From NCBI GenBank assembly GCA_015228815.1, contig JADGCV010000010.1, forward strand, positions 1 through 46,217: a stretch of DNA of 46,217 bases, given 5' to 3'. Every line of letters begins with the position of its first letter. The stretch's first letter is position 1. Shown one piece after another: positions 18,166 through 27,306 of this stretch. This stretch comes from Magnetococcales bacterium. Lineage in GTDB: Bacteria; Pseudomonadota; Magnetococcia; Magnetococcales; UBA8363. The notes below the pieces were generated by a model, which did not search any database, was not told the origin of the DNA, and worked only from the letters and a program-made list of their open reading frames with translations. Made by a program: the position numbers and the translations under genes.

Positions 18166-19229
18166 ACCAGGTCTGCCGGGATGGGCATCGGCAACCAGCC
18201 TTTCCGGCCCAGCACACCCAGGGCGATGCGGATCTGGCGGTCGCTGAACTGGCGTTTGCGATCGTTCCAGGTATGGATTTTGGTGATGACTTCCTCGGAG
18301 GTCTTTGCGTTCTCCTTGTTGACCACCCAATGGACTGTGGCGAGAAGCTCCATGCCGAAGGGGGTTTCAAAGCCTTCGATCAGATCGGCAACGCGCAGGA
18401 AACGGTCTCTGGTATCTGGATGTTGATCCAGAAAAGCCTCGGCCTTCTCCACTGCACCTGGCAGCAATTTCATGGGCGTCTCGGGATTGTTGCTGCTGCC
18501 GTCTCCGAATCCTTCGGTGAAGTGACCCTCCATGTCCCGTAGGGCTTTGCGCAGATTGTCAGCATAGGGGCCGTACTTGGCCTTGGCGAACTCCAGCTTC
18601 GGGATGTTTTCGCCGGACTCAACCAGAAAATAGGCGAGCTTGTGAATCTCTAGCAGGGAAAGCAGGTATTCATAACCCGGCACCTTGTAGCGGCTGATCA
18701 GACCGATGACCGCTGCACGGCCTTGTGTCATTCGTGGCGTTTCGGTGCGGTTGACCATCCTTTCGGGGGCGGGAGCCCCAGCGGGCTCGTACAACGTTAC
18801 CTCAACATCCGGTAGTTCACTGAATGCCTTCTCAATACGAGCACGAACCTCCTGCCAAGGCAAACCACCCAGACCACACCCCAGTGGAGGAATGGCAATG
18901 GAGCGAATACCCCGGTCGCGGACCTCCTTCACAAGAGCCTTCAGACCGGACTCGACATCCTCCATTCGGCTTTGGCCTTTCCAATGGCGTTTGGTAGGGA
19001 AGTTGATAATGATCTTTAGACCTTCAAGAGTACGGCATTCCACCACCAACATCTGGCCAGTTGTGAACCCCCTCTGATCACAGACTGATTTATAAACTTT
19101 GAAATTTTCTGGAAAAGCATTTTTGAACTGAAGGGCGATGCCCTTGCCCATCACGCCGACGGTATTGACGGTGTTGACCAGTGCCTCGGCTGGCGACTCC
19201 AGCAAGTTCCCCCTTGTAATGTTAATCAT
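18162..19229 (-). CDS. darG: DarG-type antitoxin: DNA ADP-ribosyl glycohydrolase macrodomain protein
   Basis: A 355-residue protein that removes ADP-ribose from DNA thymidines and neutralises DarT. The ATG at 19229 is preceded by a perfect AGGAGGAGG, so it is preferred to the earlier frame start. Residues 1-155 are a macrodomain: NTVNTVGVMGKGIALQFK (19-36), NFPTK with K80 at the position known to be essential in DarG, and IPPLGCGLGGL (113-123). The C-terminal part, about 170-355, contains IHKLAYFLVESGE and a KYGPY phrase recalling SocA/Panacea-like antitoxin domains; in DarG this half binds the toxin. It lies directly after darT and overlaps hsdR by four bases, so toxin, antitoxin and restriction are co-transcribed. 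Confidence 0.9.
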   Translation of the reverse strand: MINITRGNLLESPAEALVNTVNTVGVMGKGIALQFKNAFPENFKVYKSVCDQRGFTTGQMLVVECRTLEGLKIIINFPTKRHWKGQSRMEDVESGLKALVKEVRDRGIRSIAIPPLGCGLGGLPWQEVRARIEKAFSELPDVEVTLYEPAGAPAPERMVNRTETPRMTQGRAAVIGLISRYKVPGYEYLLSLLEIHKLAYFLVESGENIPKLEFAKAKYGPYADNLRKALRDMEGHFTEGFGDGSSNNPETPMKLLPGAVEKAEAFLDQHPDTRDRFLRVADLIEGFETPFGMELLATVHWVVNKENAKTSEEVITKIHTWNDRKRQFSDRQIRIALGVLGRKGWLPMPIPADLV

Positions 19230-19248
19230 GCTCCTCCTCCTTTCCGCC

Positions 19249-19878
19249 TCAATAATACCATCCACGCATCACGGCTACCTGAGGTTTATGCACGGAAGAC
19301 GCCAAGATCTCCGCCACTCGGGTCTCCATCGCTTGATTGATTACGCCAATCCCCAACACGGCGGTCCAGGAGAAAAATTGGTGAACGAGAAATTCCGCCA
19401 TCTTCTTGGGCCGCCGTTCATCGCCGCCCCAACTATCTGACCCGATTACCTCCCAGTCGATTTCGCCATGGCGGGACCAGTCGTCGAAATACTCGGCGTA
19501 GCCCAACTCCGCATGCAGGTTGGTGAACGCCCATGGCCTACTGAGCCGCCATGCGGTTTCCACGGTACTGACCAGATGGACAATGCCGGACTGCCCACCC
19601 TGATATTCCGGCACATTGCCCATATGGATGGTGTAGAGCATGGGTGACCGGGGGCAAAAGTAGAACGGCGCATAGTCGCCAAGCACCCCTTTAGCTGCCA
19701 CGGGCACGGACCGTTGCATGCGGCGCGCCTTGATATGGCTGTAGCCGATGCCTGTCACGGCCAGGTTTTGCCGGATACGCTCGGCATCACACCAGATTCC
19801 CCCAGTCTGGATGATCCTCGGCAGGTTGTCCACATGGGTGATGTGGTAGATTTTCGGCTGGGCGGGGGGCGTGGTCAT
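19249..19878 (-). CDS. darT: DarT-type toxin: single-stranded DNA thymidine ADP-ribosyltransferase
   Basis: A 209-residue toxin of the DarT (DUF4433) family that attaches ADP-ribose from NAD+ to thymidine in single-stranded DNA, blocking replication. Visible family marks are IYHITHVDNLPRI near the N-terminus (NAD-binding His), the basic KARRMQRSVPV (50-60), GDYAPFYFCPRSPMLY (67-82), and a C-terminal AEFLV with the likely catalytic Glu162. The start overlaps the hsdS stop (ATGA) and the stop lies 19 bases before darG. DarTG pairs are known anti-phage systems and are found near other defence genes. Here the pair is placed inside a restriction operon. Confidence 0.9.
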   Translation of the reverse strand: MTTPPAQPKIYHITHVDNLPRIIQTGGIWCDAERIRQNLAVTGIGYSHIKARRMQRSVPVAAKGVLGDYAPFYFCPRSPMLYTIHMGNVPEYQGGQSGIVHLVSTVETAWRLSRPWAFTNLHAELGYAEYFDDWSRHGEIDWEVIGSDSWGGDERRPKKMAEFLVHQFFSWTAVLGIGVINQAMETRVAEILASSVHKPQVAVMRGWYY

Positions 19879-21302
19879 GGCGATTCCTCCACCTCTTCCG
19901 GCTCCGTCTCGTCCTCCAGGAGGTCGTCCGCGCTTTCCTCGTCCAGATCCTCCAATGCGTCATCGGCTTCGCGCAAGTTCACGGCCACATCCCGCACGTC
20001 CAGCTTCCCGGTGACGACATCGGCAATCAGGCGTTCGCGGTATTCTCGAATGAGCCTGATCTCGTCCTCAGATCGTTGGATGGCTTCATCAAGGGGAACG
20101 CACGAATCGGTAATCCATTTGCAAACATCTACCTGCTCATCGATTGGCGGCAACGGAATAATGGCGTTTTTAATGTCATGTTTTGACAGTGCATACCGAG
20201 TCACTCCAGTAGCCAATACATGGAACTGTTCGGTGATACGGGCAGACCCGATTGAACGGAACAAGAACTCTCCAAAAAGGTGTTCTGGATCCGGACGCAA
20301 CAAGCCCAGGTGGTAGGCGCATACCACCCCAGGCAGATCTTCCGAGACTAGAGCAGGAACTGCGATATCGTCCGGTGTTTCGGAATCCTTAGTGACGATC
20401 ACGTCCCCACCTTTTAGGGTGAATCGTGATATTTCCCCATTGGTGGCTGTGGCCAGCATGAGGTCCATACCACCAATGATTCTGTCGTTCTTGTAAACGT
20501 CGGTGTAGTTGCAAAGGCGTACTGGGATTTCGTGGTCATGTGAGTGCTTGTCGACGCCACTAAAGCGAACATCGGCAACATGTTTCAGGAGGGTGGCTTC
20601 CCAATGCGCCGGAATCTCCGGCATCCAGTCGATGCCGGTGGGCTTCATGGGGGCGTTGGGGTCCAGGCCCCGGGTGACCGCCTTATTGATGATGGCCTGC
20701 TTCTGCTCGTTCAACAGAGCAATCAGCCGCCGCTTGTTGCGGATAAGATGTGCGGTGCGGCGGCCATGGGCATCGAGGAAATTCGCAATGGCTATCTGTT
20801 CCCCGGTCGGCGGGAAGGCCGAAGGCATCTGCTTGAACTCGTCCCAGTACAATCGGTTGCGGTCGGCAACGATGCCACGGGAGAACTTATTGACCTCCCG
20901 CATGTAGTCAGCTGTGCGGAACAGGTAGCTGTAATAGCGAGGGTTCACTTCCGGGAAAGGCCGGGCCACCACATAGGCCGGGCTGATCAGGCCATCCTTC
21001 GGAGCCACCCCAACAGCACCCTGCCACATGCGCATCATGTTGTAGGCGATGTCCCCCTTGGCGGCGCGCTTGTATTTGCTGCGGTCAGTCATCTGCTGCT
21101 TGCGTGCGCCGTTGTCCATGTCCCGCACCCTGACACCGGTGCGTAGCGAGACCTCCAGAATCGGCAACTCCTCATGCCCGGTATCGATCCGCTGGGCAAA
21201 CAGGCGTCCATTTCGACGTACCTCCCAATGCTCCGGTACCAAGCCAAGCCAGGGGAGACCCGAGTCCCTCATCTGGGGATAGGGTATTAGGTTGGCACTC
21301 AT
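19875..21302 (-). CDS. hsdS: Type I restriction enzyme, S (specificity) subunit HsdS
   Basis: A 475-residue protein with two target-recognition domains separated by a conserved helical spacer. The first domain opens with DSGLPWLGLVPEHWEVRR and ends at FPPTGEQIAIANFLD; the helix with NKRRLIALLNEQKQAIINK follows; the second opens with IDWMPEIPAHWEATLL and ends at LPPIDEQVDVCKWI plus a helix. This half-repeat is typical of HsdS and indicates a bipartite DNA target. The C-terminus carries an unusual long acidic tail (about 30 mostly Asp/Glu/Ala residues). It overlaps both neighbours by four bases, binding it tightly to the STAND gene upstream and darT downstream. Confidence 0.93.
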   Translation of the reverse strand: MSANLIPYPQMRDSGLPWLGLVPEHWEVRRNGRLFAQRIDTGHEELPILEVSLRTGVRVRDMDNGARKQQMTDRSKYKRAAKGDIAYNMMRMWQGAVGVAPKDGLISPAYVVARPFPEVNPRYYSYLFRTADYMREVNKFSRGIVADRNRLYWDEFKQMPSAFPPTGEQIAIANFLDAHGRRTAHLIRNKRRLIALLNEQKQAIINKAVTRGLDPNAPMKPTGIDWMPEIPAHWEATLLKHVADVRFSGVDKHSHDHEIPVRLCNYTDVYKNDRIIGGMDLMLATATNGEISRFTLKGGDVIVTKDSETPDDIAVPALVSEDLPGVVCAYHLGLLRPDPEHLFGEFLFRSIGSARITEQFHVLATGVTRYALSKHDIKNAIIPLPPIDEQVDVCKWITDSCVPLDEAIQRSEDEIRLIREYRERLIADVVTGKLDVRDVAVNLREADDALEDLDEESADDLLEDETEPEEVEESP

Positions 21303-24109
21303 GGCAGCATGCCCTCCAGTCTTGCAACGCGCTCAGCAAGTGTGTTCTGGAACTGGTCATCTTTGCATTTATCCAGGGCCTTTTTTGCTTCCTGATGCGC
21401 ATCATCAATTTGGCCGCGTCGTTCGTATACTTCACTCAGCAGCTTGTGGTAACTCGATATATGCTCGGTTGCCCTGTGGTCTTTACCGACCAGTTCAACT
21501 GCCTGTTGAGCGGTAGCCAACGCTTCATCACATTTTTCAAGTGCCAACTCCGCTTCGGCCTTGCGATATAGAATCCAATGGTCGATGCGATCAGCCGGAA
21601 CCTTCGCGATGGTTTCGAGGGCTTTTTGAGGCATGTCGGCGATAATGAAGGCTTTGGCTGCGGCGCGAGCATCATAGGATTTGAGCTGTTCACCAGCGGA
21701 AATGGCTGTAGCAAACTGAACGCTGGCATTCAAGAGTTGATCAACAAGTGATCTTCTGTCTTCTTTTCTGGCTGAGGTTGCAGTATTCGCAAGAGCTTCA
21801 CATGCGCTCACCCACTGACCTTTTTCAACGGTTTCGGGTGGCATGGCCAGCATTTCTGGCAGTCTCTCAGCCAAAGTCAAACAGATCGACGGGTGGTGAT
21901 ATCCAAATTTAGAGGTGAATGAGACGAACGCTTCGTAAAATTGGCCGAACCCTTCCATCGCGGACAGTGCGATGAGATCCGCAAGTTTTTGAACCTGAGC
22001 AGGATCTTTAGAGAGATCATTTACGACATTCCCATAAGATCTTAGCCTTGCAAGTGCCGCAAGAGAAACACGCAGCGGAACCGCTGATGCATCCTTTGTC
22101 ATCCCATCTATCAAGGCGCGCATGGATCTCTCCCCGGCGTCCTTGATATCGCTGCTTACCCCATATTGCATACCAAGGTGCGCGATTTGCCCATGGGTTG
22201 CGTGCCACTCTGGTTTCATGCTTAGAAGTTGGGTGAAGCAATTGAGAGCCTCTTGGTGGTTCTCACATCGCCTTAATGCTTTTCCACGATGATGCAGAAG
22301 TTCTGCTCTCACATCTTCGTCAGCAGCACCGGCAAGTGCATTTCCAAATTGCTCGGCGCATTGGCGGTAATATTCCTTCCTCTCGTCAGGACTATCGATT
22401 GCATAGGCGTGTGCCTCCTTGGCATCGATGAGGCACATTACCTTTGGGATGGGTACACCAGGGGATATTTCTTTGGAATGGATCTGTTCGTGCAATGCCT
22501 GCTTTGCATCGCTCTCCACTTGAAGAAGAGCGTAGGAGAGCCAGTCTGGATCACGCTCACCTCGTCGTGCGTGCTCGGCCTGCAACGGGTCGAGGGCAAG
22601 GTGGATTTCCCGGAGCGCGCTTGGCGTCATTTCTCCCTTTTGATCTCCAACATACTGCTCGACGGCAGTAGCCAGTTCCTTTCCATCAGTCTGGTCACGA
22701 ACGGCCATGCAAACCAAATCATGAATTCTGGCAACGCCCGGAGTACTGGTTGGCAACAGGATAGAAAGATGCTGAAGTGTGCGCGAATGAGAAATGCCGA
22801 TAAATTTACGCAAGAACTCCAAGTCATGCGTTGTCAAGCCTGAGTTGGCAATCTTCTTGAGCGCTTGAAACGCACCATTTTCCAAACGTTTCAGAATTTT
22901 ACCCATGATCGACTGGCCGTCACGGCTTGAAATTTCAGATGGAGAATCTAGAACTTCCTTGTAAAGGTCGTTCGATGAAACCCCATCTTGAACAATAAAA
23001 GCGCGGGCTGTCGACAGGATTAACGGATTGAATTTACAGGACTGGATGAATCTTTTGGCCTCACCTGAGGCATTATCATAGTCTTCTCCGAGAATTCTTG
23101 ATGCCGTATCAATGGAAACCTCAGGAATTGGCAAGCAACCTTCACCTGCCATAATTGCTGACTGGGATGTCACTAGAACAACACCGCCCTTTTGGAACCC
23201 ATTCTGAAGCTCATCAAAAACGGACCGGTCTACCGGCCTTTCCAGGCCATCAATGACTAGAATGGCCTTGCTGGCGTTAAATAAGCCAACGATGTTGACA
23301 GGCGCGCCTCCACGGGATCTTTGAACAGCACTGAGAGAAGTGTCCTTTGGCCAGTCCTCGCCTGTGATCCAGACATAGTTTTCGAACTCATTGGCCTGCT
23401 GGTGGTGAACAAAACCGATGGCAGCTTGGGTTTTTCCTGATCCACTTACGCCGTGAAGCACGCAAACAGGGTATGCCTCAAAATGCTTGGCTAGGGCATC
23501 GCCAATCCCTTGATCATGGATATGGCCATCACATGGCGCGGGCAGCTTTCCGTAGTATTCGTAGTTATCAAGGTTCTGAGAAAATCCAGGGAAAAACTGC
23601 CTGTAAAAAGCCGCGCAATCTTGGTTATTTGTCGATTGCTGGTAGACTTTCTTTGCCATCTCACGGGCATCAAGAAAAACCACTCTCCCACCATGAGACT
23701 GCCCAATAAAGGTAGTATTGAATTTCGCACGGAAGGATGGCGGCTCCTCATGGTTGGTAATCAGGTAAATTTTATCTGGCCCCTGAGGCTGACGATGGCC
23801 AAGCGCGTGTTGGATGTCATTTTCAATCTTTGGGAAAGAATGAGCATTTTTCGTTGGGGAACTGTCTTCGTTCTCAAAGTAGCCCTGCTCTGTGCTGTAC
23901 TCAGCGACAACCGTTGAGTCGTCGCTGAAGCTGTCAACAGTGTAACCAACGGGCTTGTAGTCCTTGTTGATGCCGTGGTGGACCATTCTCCCGCCTTCGA
24001 GCACCGAAACCATGTAGTGCCCAACGAGTTCCAGCTCAATCGCGCCCAGGCATACAATCTCGCCTATCAACTCCTTGATAATGCGCTTTTTGATGTGTTC
24101 GTGCATCAT
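21299..24109 (-). CDS. STAND-type NTPase with TPR repeats, inside the restriction operon
   Basis: A 936-residue protein. Residues 1-190 form an alpha/beta N-terminal domain of unknown type; VVAEYSTEQGYF (67-78) and KIYLITNH are its most distinctive phrases, and a nuclease or other effector fold is possible but not shown. Residues 215-330 hold a STAND/NACHT-like NTPase: Walker A GVSGSGKT (220-227), Walker B ILVIDGLE (283-290) and a sensor-like VVLVTSQSA. From about residue 600 there are TPR-like helical repeats (AEAELALEKCDEALATAQQA, EVYERRGQIDDAHQEAKKAL). This resembles Avs-like immune sensors that bind phage proteins through C-terminal repeats. It overlaps hsdM and hsdS by four bases on each side. 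Base composition is visibly lower in G+C than its neighbours, suggesting separate acquisition. Confidence 0.8.
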   Translation of the reverse strand: MMHEHIKKRIIKELIGEIVCLGAIELELVGHYMVSVLEGGRMVHHGINKDYKPVGYTVDSFSDDSTVVAEYSTEQGYFENEDSSPTKNAHSFPKIENDIQHALGHRQPQGPDKIYLITNHEEPPSFRAKFNTTFIGQSHGGRVVFLDAREMAKKVYQQSTNNQDCAAFYRQFFPGFSQNLDNYEYYGKLPAPCDGHIHDQGIGDALAKHFEAYPVCVLHGVSGSGKTQAAIGFVHHQQANEFENYVWITGEDWPKDTSLSAVQRSRGGAPVNIVGLFNASKAILVIDGLERPVDRSVFDELQNGFQKGGVVLVTSQSAIMAGEGCLPIPEVSIDTASRILGEDYDNASGEAKRFIQSCKFNPLILSTARAFIVQDGVSSNDLYKEVLDSPSEISSRDGQSIMGKILKRLENGAFQALKKIANSGLTTHDLEFLRKFIGISHSRTLQHLSILLPTSTPGVARIHDLVCMAVRDQTDGKELATAVEQYVGDQKGEMTPSALREIHLALDPLQAEHARRGERDPDWLSYALLQVESDAKQALHEQIHSKEISPGVPIPKVMCLIDAKEAHAYAIDSPDERKEYYRQCAEQFGNALAGAADEDVRAELLHHRGKALRRCENHQEALNCFTQLLSMKPEWHATHGQIAHLGMQYGVSSDIKDAGERSMRALIDGMTKDASAVPLRVSLAALARLRSYGNVVNDLSKDPAQVQKLADLIALSAMEGFGQFYEAFVSFTSKFGYHHPSICLTLAERLPEMLAMPPETVEKGQWVSACEALANTATSARKEDRRSLVDQLLNASVQFATAISAGEQLKSYDARAAAKAFIIADMPQKALETIAKVPADRIDHWILYRKAEAELALEKCDEALATAQQAVELVGKDHRATEHISSYHKLLSEVYERRGQIDDAHQEAKKALDKCKDDQFQNTLAERVARLEGMLP

Positions 24110-26289
24110 GCTCGTCTCCCGATCACATCATCCAGCAGCCCGTCGGTTTCCTTCTCCAAATCGCGGATGTCCGCCTCGATCTCCTCCAGCGTGCGCAGCG
24201 GCTGGGGTTTGTAGAAATGCCGGGTGAAAGAGATCTCGTAGCCGATGGCTGTCTTGCCAGCATCGATCCAGGCGTCCGGCGCATGGGGCAGCACCTCCCG
24301 GCGGATGAAGACCTCGACCCCGCCCTCCTCCAGGAAGGGCACTTGTTCGGTATCACGCAGGTCGGTATCCGGCTCGTACTCCACCACCATGGGTTTGCCG
24401 CTGACTACACGGTGATAGCTGCCATGGAGAGCATCCTGTTCCTGGTCCGCTCCCGCCTTGGCCCTGGTAACTTGCTTGATGACCGGCTCCGCTCCCGGAT
24501 CCTTCACGCCCAGTCCTGTCATGAGCAATTTTTGCCGCTTGGCCGTCATGCGCATCCCCTGGGCTTTGGCTGCGGATTCGACCTGTTCCAGGAATCGGTT
24601 GAAGTCGCCATGAGGACCGTGGCCGAGAGGTGTGACAAGGTTCTCCACAAGGTCGGCCAGATCGCCTTCCCCCACATCGGCGCAGGTTTTCCGGAATTTC
24701 CGCACCATCCCTGCAGAAAGATCCACCATCAGGCGCAACGGACGCTCCACAGTCACTTTCCAGTAGCCGAACGCCTCGTTGGGAAAGACCTTGGATTGCT
24801 CGTTTTCCTCCCGGTTGAGGAAGGCATCGCAGATACGGCGCAGGTCATCGGAGCCGAGTTCACAGTTCTTCTTGCCCAGGTTCTTGCGCAGGGGCTTGAA
24901 CCATGCGGTGGCGTCGATCAACTGGACCTTGCCTCGCCGCTCAGGTGCTTTGCGATTACTGAGAACCCAGATGTAGGTGGCGATGCCGGTGTTGTAGAAG
25001 ATGTTGAGGGGCAACGCGATGATGGCTTCCAGCCAGTCATTCTCGATGATCCAACGGCGGATGTTGCTCTCGCCCGACCCCGCATCCCCGGTGAAAAGGG
25101 AGGAACCGTTGTGAACCTCGGCGATGCGGCTGCCCAGGGAGGAGACCTTCTTCATCTTGCTCAACATGTTGGCCAGGAACACCATCTGGCCGTCACTGGA
25201 GCGGGTGATCAGGCTGTATTCCGGATTGCCGCCATGGTCGATGACAAAACGCGGGTCGCGGAGATCCCTTTTGCCCCCAATGCGATCCAAATCGGTTTTC
25301 CAGGATTTTCCGTAAGGCGGATTGGACAGCATAAAGTCGAATTCCCGCGAGGGGAAAGCATCGGCGGAAAGGGTGGAGCCGAACTTCATGTTCTCCGCCT
25401 CGACGCCTTCGCCCTTGAGGATCAGGTCCGCCTTGCTGATGGCAAAGGTCTCCGGGTTGACCTCCTGGCCATAGAGGTGAACCGAAACCTCCTTGCCATG
25501 CTCCGCCGCCAGTTTATCCAGGGTCTCTTCGGCGACCGTCAACATGCCACCCGTGCCGCAGGCTCCGTCATAGACCAAATAGGTGCCGGACTGGATCGCT
25601 TCGGCAACGGGCATGAAGATCAGATAGGCCATCAACTCCACCACGTCGCGGGGGGTGAAGTGCTCGCCAGCCTCTTCGTTATTCTCCTCGTTGAAGCGCC
25701 GGATCAGCTCCTCGAAGATCGTTCCCATGGAATGATTGTCCAGGCCGGGGAGCCGGACCGAGCCATCCTGGTGAAGAACGGGCTTAGGGCTGAGGTTGAC
25801 GGATTGATCGAGGAATTTTTCGATCAGGTAGCCGAGAACATCCGCCTCGACCAACGTCGGCATCTGGTTGCGAAATTTGAATTTTTCCAGAACTTCCTGG
25901 ACGTTTGGGGAGAAACCATCCAGATAGGCCTCGAAGTCTGCTTTGAGCTGCTGTTGCTTGGCCCGGTAGGTCAGATCGCGCAGGCGGAAGGGAGAGGTGT
26001 TGTAGAACGCTTCTCCCGAAGACTGGCGCAAGGCCGCATCCTGGTTAGCCACTCCAGCTTTGTCGAGCTGCGCCTTCATGCGGAGCACAGCATCCTTGGT
26101 CGGCTCCAGAACAGCGTCCAGCCGCCGAATGACCGTCATGGGCAAGATCACGTCCCGGTATTTTCCACGGACGTAGACATCTCGTAGCACATCGTCGGCA
26201 ATACCCCAAATGAAATTGCTGATATTCAGGCTGCTCACGCCTTGCCCTCCTTTGCCCGTCGGTGGGTGATCGCCCAATTCATTATCCAT
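24106..26289 (-). CDS. hsdM: Type I restriction enzyme, M (adenine methyltransferase) subunit HsdM
   Basis: A 727-residue N6-adenine DNA methyltransferase that, with HsdS, modifies the host target. Motif I DGACGTGGM (241-249), then the catalytic NPPY (323-326) within FMLSNPPYGKSW, are clear. The N-terminal helical domain (FIWGIADDVLRDVYVRGKYR) and C-terminal coiled region are typical of HsdM. The protein is longer than many HsdM (about 500-550), with an extended C-terminus ending in RTLEEIEADIRDLEKETDGL. The start at 26289 overlaps the WYL stop; an in-frame GTG at 26238 is less likely. It is the first type I enzyme gene of the operon. Confidence 0.94.
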   Translation of the reverse strand: MDNELGDHPPTGKGGQGVSSLNISNFIWGIADDVLRDVYVRGKYRDVILPMTVIRRLDAVLEPTKDAVLRMKAQLDKAGVANQDAALRQSSGEAFYNTSPFRLRDLTYRAKQQQLKADFEAYLDGFSPNVQEVLEKFKFRNQMPTLVEADVLGYLIEKFLDQSVNLSPKPVLHQDGSVRLPGLDNHSMGTIFEELIRRFNEENNEEAGEHFTPRDVVELMAYLIFMPVAEAIQSGTYLVYDGACGTGGMLTVAEETLDKLAAEHGKEVSVHLYGQEVNPETFAISKADLILKGEGVEAENMKFGSTLSADAFPSREFDFMLSNPPYGKSWKTDLDRIGGKRDLRDPRFVIDHGGNPEYSLITRSSDGQMVFLANMLSKMKKVSSLGSRIAEVHNGSSLFTGDAGSGESNIRRWIIENDWLEAIIALPLNIFYNTGIATYIWVLSNRKAPERRGKVQLIDATAWFKPLRKNLGKKNCELGSDDLRRICDAFLNREENEQSKVFPNEAFGYWKVTVERPLRLMVDLSAGMVRKFRKTCADVGEGDLADLVENLVTPLGHGPHGDFNRFLEQVESAAKAQGMRMTAKRQKLLMTGLGVKDPGAEPVIKQVTRAKAGADQEQDALHGSYHRVVSGKPMVVEYEPDTDLRDTEQVPFLEEGGVEVFIRREVLPHAPDAWIDAGKTAIGYEISFTRHFYKPQPLRTLEEIEADIRDLEKETDGLLDDVIGRRA

Positions 26290-27184
26290 TTCCCTCTGTC
26301 ATGGAGAAAGCCGAAAAAACCTCGTCACGATTGAGCAGGACGATCTGCTGGTGCCTGGGTTGGCGCACATTGGGGTCGAGGTCCAAGCCCAGCCTCTTCA
26401 GAAAATAGAACAGGAACCCCTTTCGGACGGAGATCACCATCTCCCCGTTCTCCATCCCGTAATCCAACTCGATGGCCTTGCGCTGGTTCTCGGTGAGGCC
26501 TGGATGGGGGCCGATCCTCACGTCGATGACCTCGTGCCATTCCCGGTCTTCCTCCGGGTTCAGGTCGTGTTCCTTGGTGCCCCGAATACCGGCAATGCGG
26601 GCCATCACGAAATCCTTGAACGCACCAGCCTTGTGGCAGAATGCCCGCGCATGCCAGCGGTAGCCATCGAAGGCCAGGGCATGGGGAGTGATCCAGCGCC
26701 ACTCCGGTTCGGGTGCGCTCATGGATTGATAGCGGATCTGGAGAGCAACACCCTCGCGGATCGCCACCACCACCCGGCGCAGCCGCTCCGGATCGATGGC
26801 CCGCCGGGGTTGGGGTAATACGTCATAAGAGGGAATGGCCGACAGCCAGCTTTCCTCGGCGGTTAGGATGCCGGACGACATGGACAGGAGGTTGGCCAGA
26901 TAACGATCTGAGTCCGGATTTAGAAACCGTGGATTGAATTCCTTGGCCGGATAGTAGCGTTTGGCCCGGATGTCGTAGACCAGATTACCGGGAGCCATCT
27001 CCTGGTACTGGTTGAAATCCGCCGAGGCCTGAGGCATGGAGACGCCGAATTGCTCGATCAGGTCGCGACGGTTGATCTTCCCCTCCCAGAAGAGGCGGAA
27101 CTCAATGAACTCCATCCGGCGTTCCACACCCCAGCGCAGATCCTTGCCCGGTTTGGGGTCTTCCCTTGACTCTTTGCTGGTCAT
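26282..27184 (-). CDS. WYL-domain transcriptional regulator of the defence operon
   Basis: A 300-residue regulator at the head of the restriction-STAND-DarTG operon. The N-terminus is a winged helix (INRRDLIEQFGVSMPQASAD, about 38-57) and the centre is a WYL domain (WITPHALAFDGYRWHARAF), followed by a C-terminal dimer/extension domain. The layout matches BrxR/CapW-type repressors that control BREX and CBASS loci and respond to nucleic-acid ligands or DNA damage. That this one represses the operon is an inference, supported by a perfect 16-base palindrome in the upstream divergent promoter region. The stop overlaps hsdM, so the regulator is co-transcribed with it. Confidence 0.88.
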   Translation of the reverse strand: MTSKESREDPKPGKDLRWGVERRMEFIEFRLFWEGKINRRDLIEQFGVSMPQASADFNQYQEMAPGNLVYDIRAKRYYPAKEFNPRFLNPDSDRYLANLLSMSSGILTAEESWLSAIPSYDVLPQPRRAIDPERLRRVVVAIREGVALQIRYQSMSAPEPEWRWITPHALAFDGYRWHARAFCHKAGAFKDFVMARIAGIRGTKEHDLNPEEDREWHEVIDVRIGPHPGLTENQRKAIELDYGMENGEMVISVRKGFLFYFLKRLGLDLDPNVRQPRHQQIVLLNRDEVFSAFSMTEGNG

Positions 27185-27193
27185 CGCTATCCC

Positions 27194-27246
27194 GTTTAGA
27201 AACTAGATTGACAAACAGACCATCATGGTCATAGTTTATAAACTAT
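27194..27246. promoter_or_regulatory. Probable WYL-regulator operator in a divergent promoter region
   Basis: Bases 27231-27246 are a perfect palindrome, ATAGTTTATAAACTAT. A related imperfect copy, GTTTAGAAACTA, lies about 36 bases away near 27194. A TTGACA box at 27208-27213 on the + strand is followed 17-18 bases later by the palindrome, so a bound repressor would cover a promoter reading toward the HD-domain gene. The region also lies directly upstream of the WYL regulator start at 27184. The operator function is inferred from position and symmetry. Confidence 0.6.
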
Positions 27247-27306
27247 CATGGGTTGGTCGGGGAGTCAATGAAGCGGTTGAGGCGTGGGGAAGCGAGGGAA
27301 TCGGCA

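Noticed and set aside
24217-26187. 656-residue open frame on the + strand
   Set aside because: It is the complement of hsdM, whose methyltransferase motifs are unmistakable; long antisense frames are expected in high-G+C DNA.
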